Positions 22,901 to 32,500 of a stretch of 64,000 nucleotides of DNA are shown here, in pieces. Source of the DNA: Verrucomicrobiia bacterium (lineage in GTDB: Bacteria > Verrucomicrobiota > Verrucomicrobiia > Verrucomicrobiales > Akkermansiaceae). The stretch's first letter is position 1. Every line of letters begins with the position of its first letter. Location of the stretch: NCBI GenBank assembly GCA_947462875.1, contig CANHQJ010000005.1:1-64000 (forward strand), in the 5' to 3' direction. The notes below the pieces were generated by a model. That model was not told the DNA's origin. It saw only the letters and a program-made list of their open reading frames with translations, and did not search any database. A program made the translations under genes and the position numbers.

Positions 22901-25900
22901 CCATTTGGATCGCTACCAAACAAGATTTTATTGACCGTGAAATTGTTGTCTAACGTGGTGTTAACAACGCCACCAAGCATATTGGCATTGATCGTACTAA
23001 AAATCACAGTATTTCCTGAGCTCGGATTGGTCTGTGCATTGGTGGTTCCCGCATCTGTGGTATACCAATTGGTGTCACTTCCACTCATCCCGCTCCAACT
23101 GCCATTGGTATTGCCACGCCAGAAAACATCTCCGGTCGCTGCCGCAGCTGTCGCGACACCCAACTGAACGAGTGTGTCAGTGGCGCTAAGAGTATATGTA
23201 AATCCACCTGGTGCGCTTGTGAGCACATAACTCGCACCACTCAATCCACTTGGTGCGGAAATAAGATCGAAGGTTCCCACTCCGATGCCGGGCAATGCCG
23301 TGATGCCGATGTTCACCGTGCCCGCCGTAACAGCCGCATTCGGGGTTGTAATCGAATCTGATGCTGCGGTATTTGCACCGATATCAAAGCCAAGGTTAGT
23401 GGGACCTGCAACGGAACCGTAGGTGAGCAGCGAAACATTCGGCAATGGATTTGCTGTTCCGCTCGTTAAGCTGAATGTGACACCCCCCAACCCGCTAGGA
23501 GTAACAGTGAGCGCGGTATTTGTCAGCAGTGACCCAGTTACATTCAGTATGCCCGAGTTCGCGGTAGTGCCTCCGGAATAAGTATTCGCTCCACCCAAGG
23601 TTAGATTTCCCGTGCCCGACTTGATCAAGCCATAATTATTGCCACCATCACCGATCGCACCGTTGAATATCGTAGTAGTGCCAGCCACAGAAGTACCGGC
23701 GTTCGCGGTAAGTGTGCGGGTGGCACCTGTCATCGTGACCGGGCCAGTAAACGTGAGGGTTTTTTCCGACCCGTTCGTGTTGAAGAGGGTATCCGCTGCA
23801 AGAGTGATGGTGTTACCTACAGTAAATGGCGCGGCTATGCCCGAGCGAAGGGCCGCACCATTAAGAATCAATGGCGTGCTACCCGCGCCGAAGGGACCAT
23901 CCGTGGGGCTCCCTGCGGTCCCTGTGGAGCTAAATCCAACAGCGACAAAACCTGAATCCAACGAGGTACCGCCCGTGTAAGTGCTGGCAGCTGACATACC
24001 GACCACCCCAGTACTCGTTCCAGATACGATGACATTGCCAGTTCCACTGATGATACCATTCGTCAGTTGATTGGCAGCAGAGTGACGAAGCGCAAGGGTG
24101 TTCTCACCGATATCGATCGGTGAGGAAACGGTCAAATTTCCAGCACCACCGCCAATGGTGGCACCGCCAGTGGCGATCGTGATCGGGCCGACCCAGGTAG
24201 CATTGCCACTAGCGTTTGTCAACGCACCGACTGCTGCGGAAGCCAAGCCAGTGCCCGCCAAGTTGATTGGCTCTGCATTGGTCATCGTTACACCGTTCGC
24301 GTTCAATGCTGCACCTGACTGAATCGTCGTGCCAGCGGCCGATGAGCCAAAAGCATTGGCACTAGCGGGCTGAAGTAAACCCGCAGTCACGGTGATTGTG
24401 CCCGCATAGGCCGTCGAGTCATCGAACTGGAAAATCCCCAAGCCAGTCTTGGTAATGTTGCCGCTCCCTTGGAGTTGCGAGGCACCTCCACCTGTGCCCG
24501 TGCCCGTGCCGTCGTCAATGATGAGGGTGGCACCGCTGGCGATATCAAGTATTCCACCACCGGTACCGATATTGAAAATAATACCCCCAGCTTGGTTGGT
24601 GCCGGTTCCATTGTTGTTGAACGTGCCGCTGGTGAGGCGGAAAGTGCCACCGTTCGTCAGCAAAAGCTGCTTGTAAACGTTCGCGGTCCCAGATGCCCCG
24701 TACGGAGCAGACGAGGTGTAGGTAGCCCCCGGCATCGCAAAAACTGCCGTTGCAGAACTCACAGCGATGTTGCCACGGAAAGTGTTGGCACCACTGAGCG
24801 TCAACGTACCATTGGTAATGCTAATGGCTGTCGAACCTACTGCCGTGGTGCCGCTCATGACGCCGGTCGCGGTCATCGACCCCGCGCCAGACTTGGTCAT
24901 GGCAAACGTGCTGAGGTTCGTCGCCGCGACAGTTGCCAGAGTATTTGCTCCCGTAGCAAAATTGGCAGCACCCGTGAGAGTCGCAGCACCAAAAGTGATG
25001 CCACCAATGCCCGCATCGATGATGTTGTTCCCACGAGTGATGTTCAGGGTCTGCGCTCCTATAGAAAGCGTGCCTAAGGTATGTGTCGTCGAAGTAGCCG
25101 CCGATGCCAGGCGATCCGCCGTGATCGTGGAAGTCGCGGTAACAGTGGTATTGCGCCCAAAGTTTGTATTCGTATCATTGGCCAACTGCAAGGTGCCGCC
25201 ACCAAGAGAAAGAGCACTAGCGCCTAACGCTGAGGCAGAGGTCGTTGCACGGAGAATGCCAGCCGTGACAGTAGTAGTGCCACTGTAATTACTGACACCC
25301 GAGAGTGTCCAGGTGCCTGTGCCTACTTTGTTCAGGCCGCCGAGCGTGTTGACTCCTGCCCCGTTGTTGATGGCTCCGGAAACCGTGCCCGTGGCGCTAC
25401 CGCCGAGGAATAAGGTGCGACCATCAATGTTGGGGGCGATCGTATTGAAGAGGGTGAGCGACCCGCCATCCGAGTGGATTCGAGTGCCGCCGCCGCCGCT
25501 AGCAAGGGTGATGGTGCCGCTGATCACATTGTCGCCGGTGACGTTGCGGATAATGCCGTTGCCTCCCTGACCTTCACCGCTGGTGGTGAAGTTGTTGGCG
25601 ACGGTGATGCCGCTGGCGCTGTTGAGAGTCAGTGCCGCAAAATTGGAGCTTCCATTATTACTTACTATCGAGACAGGTCCCGTGCCGAGCGCGGAACCAT
25701 TGGTGATGTTCACAGTACCCACGTTCGCGGTGTTGTTCCCAATTGTGGTTCCACCAGAGTAGGTGTTGGTGCCGGAGAGGTTGAGCGTGCCCGTACCAGC
25801 TTTGGTCAGAGTCCGCGCAGACCCGCTTTGGCTGATGACGCTGGAGACGGTCAGCGATGCGGCTCCCGTATTATTGGTCACCGTCCAAGTTTGGTTCGCG

Positions 25901-26322
25901 CTCAGAATCAGGCTGCTCTCGCTGATGGTGTGAGCGCGCGCCGTGGTGTTAGGCAATGTGACGGTGATGCCCCCCGAACCTACGGTGAGAGCTCCCGCGC
26001 CGTCGGCGATGGTGAATGCGGCATCCCGATTGATGGTGATGCCGGTAAAGCTTGCTGCCACATTGATGGTAGCCGTCGAACCTCCTGTGCCAAAAGTGGC
26101 CACAGTGGTACCGTTGAGCGCGTTTACCACCCCTGGTGCGGTGCCGTCCCAGTTACTGGCCGTGTTGATATTCGTGTCCACCGTGCCGCCCCCACCATCC
26201 CAGATGGTGCCAGCATTAGCCGAAGGCACAGCGAGCAAAGCAGCGATTGCACTGGCAAGAATGCTCGGAATGAAAAAACGACGGGACGCGCGTACGCTCA
26301 CAAGGCTATACTTGGGTTTCAT
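13948..26322 (-). CDS. giant PATR-repeat secreted protein, 4124 aa
   Basis: This is a 4124-residue PATR protein with about fifteen clear repeat units. Residues 1-37 are a signal peptide ending ANA|GT with SRRFFIP at 13-19. A W-D-G...NWDG start module follows directly. Similar caps recur internally as FWRGNTNGSW (near 23130), YWRGGQNLSW (near 20490) and WGVDSGGNWSLGTNW (near 17510), so the protein looks like about four shorter PATR proteins joined end to end. A non-PATR insert NSGYVGAPMVRF...GIVITNPGTY lies at about 18050-18230. The C-terminal 170 residues contain ADPDGDGMNNLLEFATNSNP (about residue 3984) and a YTIEGSDDLTTW domain ending DYMRLRVTDATPQ. From about 25280 to its end it is collinear with the neighbouring 26508-38093 product, but has extra blocks of about 200 aa at the N-terminus and about 130 aa at 17080-16540. 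No barrel domain is seen. The role is inferred to be a surface fibre or adhesin. Confidence 0.9.
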   Translation of the reverse strand: MKPKYSLVSVRASRRFFIPSILASAIAALLAVPSANAGTIWDGGGGTVDTNINTASNWDGTAPGVVNALNGTTVATFGTGGSTATINVAASFTGITINRDAAFTIADGAGALTVGSGGITVTLPNTTARAHTISESSLILSANQTWTVTNNTGAASLTVSSVISQSGSARTLTKAGTGTLNLSGTNTYSGGTTIGNNTANVGTVNITNGSALGTGPVSIVSNNGSSNFAALTLNSASGITVANNFTTSGEGQGGNGIIRNVTGDNVISGTITLASGGGGTRIHSDGGSLTLFNTIAPNIDGRTLFLGGSATGTVSGAINNGAGVNTLGGLNKVGTGTWTLSGVSNYSGTTTVTAGILRATTSASALGASALSLGGGTLQLANDTNTNFGRNTTVTATSTITADRLASAATSTTHTLGTLSIGAQTLNITRGNNIIDAGIGGITFGAATLTGAANFATGANTLATVAATNLSTFAMTKSGAGSMTATGVMSGTTAVGSTAISITNGTLTLSGANTFRGNIAVSSATAVFAMPGATYTSSAPYGASGTANVYKQLLLTNGGTFRLTSGTFNNNGTGTNQAGGIIFNIGTGGGILDIASGATLIIDDGTGTGTGGGASQLQGSGNITKTGLGIFQFDDSTAYAGTITVTAGLLQPASANAFGSSAAGTTIQSGAALNANGVTMTNAEPINLAGTGLASAAVGALTNASGNATWVGPITIATGGATIGGGAGNLTVSSPIDIGENTLALRHSAANQLTNGIISGTGNVIVSGTSTGVVGMSAASTYTGGTSLDSGFVAVGFSSTGTAGSPTDGPFGAGSTPLILNGAALRSGIAAPFTVGNTITLAADTLFNTNGSEKTLTFTGPVTMTGATRTLTANAGTSVAGTTTIFNGAIGDGGNNYGLIKSGTGNLTLGGANTYSGGTTANSGILNVTGSLLTNTALTVTPSGLGGVTFSLTSGTANPLPNVSLLTYGSVAGPTNLGFDIGANTAASDSITTPNAAVTAGTVNIGITALPGIGVGTFDLISAPSGLSGASYVLTSAPGGFTYTLSATDTLVQLGVATAAAATGDVFWRGNTNGSWSGMSGSDTNWYTTDAGTTNAQTNPSSGNTVIFSTINANMLGGVVNTTLDNNFTVNKILFGSDPNGVTAVNIAPGVTPSSALGVLTISPTSSSDGLNVASNAGNVTISAPVVLGAAQTWTVAGTGLNGSTLTVSGPVTGAGTLDISGLVTLSAAAGASTYNGATTVPSGGILQGGATNSFSASSAVTVNGTGILRLNGFSNTIAALSGSGVVQNNHTATAATLTAGDATDTTFSGILENGGVGTLGITKTGTGILALSSANTYTGATTVNAGTIRQGVANAIPVGTALTLNGTADPLVNATFDLNGFDASVTTLGGLSTGIVTDGAAGSGTSTFSITNAGASAANITNGATRAVALRVTNGNGNFSLTNGSNTFSGGIVLTNSIGGTRMSPGTITAGAYGTGAITVGEAATDLAGILFSTASQTLTNDIIINTALGTDRVGIRSDVSGITLSGQITANLAPVTFSSNGTGAITLSGKVTGSQGLILDSATSGAGITITLNNSAADNDYTGDTVIGQNATAGRNRTLQVGTAEQIPHGTGKGNVIINTNGTGIGLLSLAAVNETINGLSGNGNVASTSGTVTLTLGDNNATATHSGAINNTAGTLSVTKIGSGTQTLASPTGATGSNFAGALNVNGGFVAFPSSPATLGPLGNSTVVNLDGGGISYTSAGPNALNRSVVIGAAAGTVDVVNSAGVLNIATVSSTAGNLIKTGVGTAVISDSTTLNSGLAGVAVNEGTLQAGFGTGGVAAISVGATGNLDQRNSAIEALVLGNSAGALTLANGAQLGFEVTNTPTNDSIAVGASGTAVTAGVVTLNLFGTVAAGTYNLITAPSGLSGATYVLGAAPSGFNYTITATDSLVSISVVAEVPIYWRGGQNLSWNTLGSGSANWTADSAGLVDASSIPVATDSVIFSATGAPTVTNTITTTLDAAFTVNSLQFTNSPSGITDATITEGTGGALTISPASPINGIRVLAGGGNTTISAPLTIGAAQTWDVDPTGSLTISGSTVFTGSVNKTNTGALTISGNNSGAGAITLSGGTLNLNSATALGTGVFTIGAGTTINTPLTANTLTNNNVQNWNGNFTFTGTNDLNLGTGAVTLGSSIIATTSASVLTVGGNIGDGGNNRGLTKTGAGTMILNGANTYTGATAITGGVLRITNNTGLGTAAGGVTQTGSSALELDGTGGAITVGAESLTINGGGVTLPTPNLGALRNMAGDNTYGGTITLATQARINSDSGTLTLSNPIAVSSSNLNLVVGGAGNITISGAIATGAGGVTKDGAGTLTLSGNSTYTGNTTINGGVFNLTGSLTGTVGSSALRYGDTAGNTVVNISGNVNSYRIFTGANVAGSVAVMNQTAGSVTIVPPNAADDQYLSNNGGYGMWNITGGTFNTARFDGTGLTNGNASTAVIYVGGSGALTQNVGDWFLPIRNSGNMSMTVAPGGSFTRSAAVTAQFSITGLSMTSTNNASYGMLNVAGGNVDTGTRGINFGQGTFASGTFTSDGFLNVAGGTLSLGLNIATGTAAVGTNNSYINFAGGTLRATAGLTAVIPASTANYIFTSTVFGAITNNNNANTAFNTQIGSTSNFTGGLVVDTNNFPVTFTNPLLVASGYAVTQDNIGDVSGLAGNSGYVGAPMVRFAAPSGGGVPATGYALLSGDKVSGIVITNPGTYTENETPTITLTGGGGSIAPFNTSPLTTNNTSGGLTKLGANTLTLSGANTFSGATLVSAGRLQLDGAAAGTPSTSAITVGGTGTLGFTTAATNALDLTGKSMTLSGGTLNFDLGASGINDTITVDNFTLTANSAFTFNALSGLSAGDTYTLVSSANPINSGGFTLTGQTIGRVTLTPAIVGNTIIVTATVDESAWGVDSGGNWSLGTNWTGYLPEIAGDAALFGSVITAPRAVIVDTPQSVGFIRFNNANAYTIGANGSSNLTLNNSANNAVVTVTTGSHTIAENVFLASNMVAQPAATTTLTMSGVVSGARNVQVNGAGTVELTGANTYSGTTTVSNGVLTLSGARTATMGAIMVGNLLSTTATLNISNGTMTTGVFNVGSGDNPLTAGIVNQTGGTLTMSGNQLLLGNGGTGTTAGSNSTGTYNLSGGTLNTVAGLGVLLGVNTGATGVFNLSSGGVLNMASTSLLGIARSDNNLATNTTGTFNQTGGTATVGILQLAGSVAVNNAGGNAALSLTGGTFSATTFNALSGGNNSSSTITIGGTAQVTLPAFPTNAKGSGATATITFDSSTGFLSPVAASATYIPAGTFTNAYLTDNGAKFNVPSGRDITIAQVLQDAEAPAAVGTLTKEGLGILALSGTNTYTGLTSVNAGMLSVGNIDALGSTAAETAVVSGARVTFNSLATNLTVAEPFTVQGTGTTATNGVLNMGGNKNVNLSGAITLSGDALFTADGGSSLNFTGASSITGSNTNLAFNTDGSVASSITGPISLGTGGLTKTGGSTLILSGDNSYAGATTINGGTLAITHNNALGTTVGSTTVNGGNGTGANTLSLTNATTGLTIAEPINFFGSAAGRAQVVLNAAQNHTFTGPIDVSSSSNLVQFVSSNSSGSITISGDITGTMSSGAVLFLRGESTNALNQVIGSINLTGGNLAKTDGGTWVVGAPGKTYSWVDTGVANGTLRMGSANVLPSTSVAIMGNPSGGSTGAIDLNGFDQTIAGITYNDNGTSSTGTRTITSTTAATLTVNNAADFSPTATTTPGTANSVRLTGALALTKQGAGSLTLSGANTHTGGTSVTGGSLFINGTNAGSVSVATTGTLGGNGTIAGATTVASGGTVSPGRNSVASLNFSSTLALDSGSNYAATITGTAANQSDRVIVAGDLTADGKIVVTLSGYVPVLNDSFDIADVTGLTTGDYSFDFTAAALSSGLAWDYSTFKDDGKIKVINGDPFQAWANGFGLLDGDAAKSADPDGDGMNNLLEFATNSNPKNGGSGARVYPKIHVIGGSPVLTYTVATRAVATFADNGSKQEAIKDLVKYTIEGSDDLTTWNTVVVSEVEGDDAASVRSAIVPALPNLDSGWEWHTFRTEGDTATDSSDYMRLRVTDATPQ
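21190..22310 (-). repeat. module shared by all four giants (copy 2)
   Basis: This has the same ordered motifs as the block at 11300-12420, here with TLNGTADP inserted near its start and IPHGTGKGNVIINTNGTG near its end. It was recognised at protein level; the edges are approximate. Confidence 0.75.
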
Positions 26323-26393
26323 ATTTGATGGGGTAGATTGGGTTTATGGGCTTTGGCGTATCAGGTGCGTCGCAACGTAGAGATACGTGACAA

Positions 26394-26423
26394 AACATAT
26401 GCACATGATAATCAAAAGTGCAA
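26394..26423 (-). promoter_or_regulatory. candidate promoter of the 4124-aa giant
   Basis: On the minus strand TTGCAC (26423-26418) and TATGTT (26399-26394) are separated by 18 bp, a fair match to a housekeeping sigma promoter. It lies between the upstream terminator and the ATG. Together with the mRNA leader it leaves about 65-70 nt before the ATG, the last 28 of which (26350-26323) contain no G and no Shine-Dalgarno sequence. Confidence 0.45.
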
Positions 26424-26443
26424 GGAAAATGTTACTTCACCAC

Positions 26444-26476
26444 AAATAAACGGCCGCCATCCGGGGATGGCGGCCG
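26444..26476 (-). terminator. Rho-independent terminator after the 3861-aa giant
   Basis: The same 12-bp stem as the one at 13902-13927 (arms 26451-26462 and 26465-26476) is followed on the minus strand by TTTATTT. It lies 31 bp after the stop codon of the 26508-38093 gene. Its identity with the neighbouring terminator suggests the whole gene-plus-terminator unit was duplicated. Confidence 0.88.
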
Positions 26477-26507
26477 CTGTGATCGGGCGGATGTTTCCGC
26501 TTGCCCG

Positions 26508-29500
26508 TTACGGCGTTTCCGTCACTTGCAGGCGGATGAAGTCGCGGGAATCGGTCGTGGTGCTGTCATCCGTGCGGAAGGTGTGCCACTCCCAACCGGT
26601 ATCGAGAGTGGGCAGTGCGGGCACGATCGCATTCTGCACCGCGGTGGAGTCACTGCTGTTCAGCTCTGTCACCACCACCGTGTTCCAGGTGCTCAGATCG
26701 TCCGAGCCCTCGATGGTGTATTTCACCAGATCCTTCGTCGCCTCTTGCTTGCTGCCGTTCGCGCTAAACGTCGCAGTGGCGCGCGTGGCGACCGTATAGG
26801 TCAGCACGGGGCTCGCTCCGATCATGTGGATCTTGCCATACACCCGCGCTCCGGAACCGCCGTTGCTTGGGTTCGAGTTCGTGGCGAACTCCAGCAAGTT
26901 GTTCATGCCGTCGCCATCGGGGTCGGCCGATTTCGCCGCATCACCACCCACCAGACCGAAGCCACTGGCCCAGGCAAGGAACGGATCCGATGTTTCCACC
27001 GAGATCTGGCCTGTCGTCGCAAACGCATCCGTGTTCCATTTCAGTCCGGCACTCAAGGTCGGCAGAATGAGGTTCGGAGTTCCTGCAATCGAGGCGGCAT
27101 CTGCCAAGTCAAAGGTATCATTGACCACCGGTGTGTAGCCGGACAAAGTCACGGTGATGTCGCCACTTGCCGTTAGGGCACCCGTGACATTGACCTTATC
27201 ATTGACTCCGTTGCCGGTGATGGTCACCGCGTAGTTTGAACCGGCATTCAATGTCAGCGTGCTACCGAAGTTCAGCGTGCCGACGTTATTGACGCCGGGC
27301 GAGAGAACGCCGGTCGTAGCGATGGTGGCGGCACCAGTCACGGTTCCCGTTCCACCAAGCACTCCCGTGGTTCCTGCACTCGCCGTGCCAGCGACAGACC
27401 CCGTGATCAACAGGGTGCCGGCGTTGACGGTGGTAGTCCCCGTGTAGGTGTTGACGCCACTGAGGGTCAGCGCGTTGGTGCTTGAGGCTCCCAGAGCAAA
27501 ATCACCCGAACCTGCAATGACTCCCGCATAGGTGGCATCCGCCGTTTGATTCACGGTCAACAAACGACCCGTTTGCGTGTTGATCGTGGCCGTGTTCGCG
27601 CCACTGCTTGGTGTCGCAATCGAACCACTGAGACTTCCCACCGTGGTGTTTTCAGCAGTAGAGAGATTCACGACCGTCGCATTCCCCTCAGCCGTATTGG
27701 TATTGTTGACAGAGAGCGGACCGGTTGCTCCGCTGATCACGCCACCCGTGCCAATCGTCAGAACGCCTTGATCCACTGTCGTGCCACCCGTATGAGTATT
27801 GGCACCCGTGAGGGTAAGACTACCAGATGCAACCGTGAGACCCACTTTGCGGGTTCCCGTGCCGATCACATCGACAATCCTTCCGACAAAGCTGTAGGAT
27901 CCGGTAGTCGTAAGCACCGAGTCCGATGTCGTCGAACTATTACCAACGGTCGCAGCAAAACCGACCCATTGCTCAACGCCAACAAGTCTCTGATTGAATC
28001 CATTGAGATCCAATGAGGCAACTGCCGATCCGCCGAGCCTTACTGTCGCGGTTGTGGCAATCCCGTCGTTGGCACCTACGATCGCGGTGCCAGTGATTAT
28101 GATACCAGAATAGCCAGTCCCGCCCCCCGAATACATCACTCTGCCGTCCCGCTGAGAAAACTGCGCCGCGGCGGTGATTGGACCGGCCATATGAAGCACG
28201 GTTCCTGGTGCACCCCAGAGGAGTCCACCTGCAGAAGGAGAACCGAGGATGGTAATCGGCCCACTGAACGTGCCAATGCCTGAAGCACCCGAAGACTCAA
28301 TCGTGCCTCTTCCCACTACACCGGGGGTGCTGGTGACTGTAATCGCATTCGGCACATCCAATCCAGCGGCAACGGCGACGCGCAAACCACCGCTAATGTT
28401 GACGGGACCGGATCCGAGCGCGTTATTGCTGGTAACGGCACTAACCACACCTCCCGAGATGATGGTGCCTCCCGAATAAGAGCTATCTCCTCCCAATGTC
28501 AGCGTCGAACCACCGGTCTTCGTCAGACTTCCTGTGCCAATCGCTAAGGGCCCTGTGATGCTGCTGGCCACAGAACCATCCGTGTTAATCGTCAGATTCT
28601 TATCGTCAGCTGAAATCCCGTTGAGCCCGGTGAAGTTGAACGCAGATCCACCATCCACAGTGAAACGGGAATCCGCACTGAGCACAATGTCTCCACTCAG
28701 GTTGATCGTCTTGTTTCCACCGACATTCAACACTCCATTGCTGGCAGTTCCGTTCCCAGAAACTGTGAAGTTTTCCGCTACGGTGGCACCGGTCGCAAGA
28801 GGGTTAAATACCACACGTCCCCCGTCGGCTACCGTAGTGCCCGCTTCCAAGGTTCCCAAAGCATCGACGTTTCCGATGCTAAGAGCGCCAGCAAGAACTG
28901 TCGTCGCTCCCGAATAGAGGTTAGCCCCCGATAGAGTCAGAGTACCGACGCCACTCTTCGTCAGCGTGCCGACTTGCTCAGTCGCATTTTCCAATACCTG
29001 ACCGATGGTGATGTCACGCCCGGTGGGGATATTGAATTTCGCGCCATTCGCTGTCAGATAGGCATTGTCGAATGTAAATGCGGGCATGTAGGTCGCCGTC
29101 GTAGCCGCAGGTGAGAGAAAGCCCGTGGTCGAATCAAGGGTCAGTGTCGCAGTCGATCCCGAGCCCCGCGCCGTCGGATGAGCCGGCAAAGTCACCTGCG
29201 CGGAACCACCGATGGTAATGCTCGAAACATTGGATGGTCCTGCCGAGAGTGCGGTGAACTGTGTCGCATTGAATGTGCCTCCCGTGAGTCTCAATACGGC
29301 ATTGACCCCGCTAGCACCTGCTGCCGCAGAGCCTACCGTGAGGGCGCTGGTGTTGATCGCCCCTGCCGAAACGGTGAGCGTTCCGTTCGTCAGCGAAGTG
29401 GCACCCGAGTAGGTGTTCGTACCGGTTAGCTCCACAGAACCGCTGCCATTGATATCCACAGAACGCCCAGCACCGCTGATCACACCACTGACAGTCAACG

Positions 29501-32500
29501 TCGTGCCAGTTGCTGGCAGCAAGTTGGTATTGCTGAGCAATGCGACATTTTCCGCAATCGTATGCGACCCCGAGGTCACCGTGACGGCGGCAATGCTTGA
29601 GCCGTTGTTGAGACTCAAGTTACCACTGCCATTGGCTCCAATCGTATAGGCATTCGCACTGTCAAACCGCAGGTAGCTCACGGTGTGCGGAGTGTCCACC
29701 AACACCGTCGAAGGCGCGGTGATCGCAGAGCCAAACAACGCCGCATCTCCGGGCACCGTCGGCTTGTAGTTGTTCCAGTTTGGCGCGCTCGGACCTCCGG
29801 TATTCCCCACACTCCAGTTGCCACCACCCGTTTGGTTCCATACGCCTTCTTCCAGTGTCGTCGTCACTGTAATGCTGTTGGCGTTAATCGTGGGAACCAG
29901 ATTCACTCGACCCAGCGTCTGTCCGGAAATGGCAAACGCACCAGTATTGACAATCGGATTGACCGAGGTGAGCAAGGTATAACTTCCTCCCACCGCACCG
30001 ACTCCAGTAAAGGCGAACGAGCTGTTGGCCGATAGTGTGAAGGTATCCACATTGATCGTATCCGAAGCACCTTCGGCACCCACATCGAGTCCGAGCGTGC
30101 CGCCGTTAAGATTGAGTGTCTTGCCAGGCATGTCCAGAGCAGAGGCACTACCCGAGGTAAAGGCCAGCGTGCCACCGCTATTGACGGTGATGCCGCTGGT
30201 GGTGGGCAATGTGGCTGCGCTTCCATTCAGCAGTAGCGTGCCGCCATTGACGCTTGTCGCACCGGCATAGGTATTGGCACCCGACATCGTCAAGGTTCCC
30301 GTTCCATTCTTCCTCAGCCCGCCCGCTGTGTTCAGCGTTTGCAACAAAGAGGTGCTGAAAGGAGGAATCGTTCCGCCACCACCCGTAAGGTTGATGTTGG
30401 GCTGCTCATCGAACTGATAGGTTCCCGGACTGGTGATCACAATCCCCGTCACCTTTCCACCGCTAATGAGCGCGTATCCAGAAGCGGGCGTTCCACCGGC
30501 CGCTGGAGCATCGAACTGCACCATGGGAGCTCCGATGTAACCACTGTTTCCTGGCAACAGCAATAGATCACCGATGTTGGCCTGCGTGACACCGTAGGTG
30601 CTTTCCGCGCCCAGAAGGGCCGTGGTAAATGCCACATTGAACGAATTGGTGTCCACCACCAAACCGCCGTTATAGTCGTTGGCCGTTCCCGCGTTATCGA
30701 TGGATCCAAACACCGTATTGGTGATGGTTTGGTTGGCATTCGTGGCGGGAATGACAGCTGTCAACGCCGCTTGCGCTTTCAGCGTTCCACCCGCAAAGTT
30801 AAGGAAGGCCTTATTGCCAGCGCCTGCGGTGGTAGTGCCAAAATTGGTTCCAATCTGCAGCGTTCCCGCAGTCAGGTTGAGAATCCCGGTGGTATTGTTC
30901 CCAACGCTAGTACCGTTACCAAAGGTGACCGCACGATTCGAATTAAGAATGGTTCCGCCGGCCACATTGAGTACCGCGTAACCGCCGTCACGATCCATGT
31001 TGAGACCAAAGAGATTGGACGCTCCTTGACGATCCAGCGTCCCGCCGGGAGCCAATGTCATCATCGAACGTCCTCCTGCCGCTGCTGCGGAAGGAGAATA
31101 GGACATCAACAACCACTCACCCGTGGTGTTGTCAAACGTTCCTGTTCCGCCGATATACATCACGCCAGTGGTGGCAGATCCATTCGATGGAGCGAAACGT
31201 CCACCAGCCTTCATCGTGCCACCGGTGATTTCCATGTAACCATAGCCAGCCGATGCCACGGCGTGATTGGGATTTCCTGTTTGCGTGCTGGTGAAGTTGA
31301 CCGTGCCGCCGGTTTGAATGTAAGCAGCATTCGCTAACGCATTCGTGGCGCCTTGGAATCGGAAGTAATTCGTGATGTTACCACTGATGTTCAATACGCT
31401 GTTTCCAGGGTCGACCCCGTAAAGCAGGTTCGATCCGGCGGTGGGCGTGCCATTGCCCGTCAACGAACCCGTCATGTTGAGCACGCCGACATTGAGCGAG
31501 GTGTTCCCCGTGTAGGTGTTCGCACCGCTCAGGGTGAGTGTGCCTGTTCCACCTTTGGCCACGCCACCACTACCCAAGGCGATGGCCCCGGAAATCGTCG
31601 TGTTGCCTTCTCCTCCGATCACCAAGGTGCGGCCCACACTGCTCACCGCACTAGGATTATTGAGCGTAAGGGTACCGCTGTCAGAATTGATCCGCGCCTG
31701 GCTTGCCAAGGTGATCGTGCCGCCATAGGTGTTGTCGCCAGCGATGTTGCGCAAGGCTCCCAGGTCAGAAACCGGCAGTGTGACGCCACCGCCGTTGATG
31801 GTGAGAGGTTCCGCACCCACGGTGATGGCTCCGCCCGTGCCGTCCAGTTCCAGGGCACTGCTGCCCGACTGTGTCGTGCCCGCAGCGGTGGAACCCAGAG
31901 CCGCACCGTTCGTGATGCGCAGCACTCCCGCGTTGATCGTTGTCGCCCCGCCGTAGGTATTGCTGCCGCCCAGCACCAGTGTGCCGGCTCCTGCTTTGGT
32001 CAAGCTGTGGTTGCTTCCTCCATCGCCGATCGCTCCACCCACGCTCAGGATGCTTCCTGCCGTGGTCAATTGCAAACTGCTGCCCATGCTCACCGCACCA
32101 CTTCCCAGGTTCAAATCGCTGCTGCCCGTGAAGGTGAAGTCACCATTCCAGTTTTGCGCGTTGTTGGTGCTCAGTGTGTTGTTCGCGGCCGTATTGATCG
32201 TCGTGCCCGCGCCGATGGTCAAGGTTCCCGCTCCCAGCGCCGTGGCGCTGTTGAGATTCAAGGTGCCCGCGCTCAAGGTAATCGCTCCCGTTCCGGAATT
32301 GTTGCCCGATAGCGTCAAGGCTCCGCCATTGGTCTTGTTCACTGCGTTCGTAAACGTCGTGTCTCCGCTGACGACCAGCGATCCTGTAGCATCGATGTCC
32401 CAGGTCTGCGCCGCGCCCACGCTCAGCGGGGCGGAGATCGTCACGGTGCCTCCTCCTGACAGAATGCGTATGCCATTCGTCGACGACGCAGGACTCAGGG

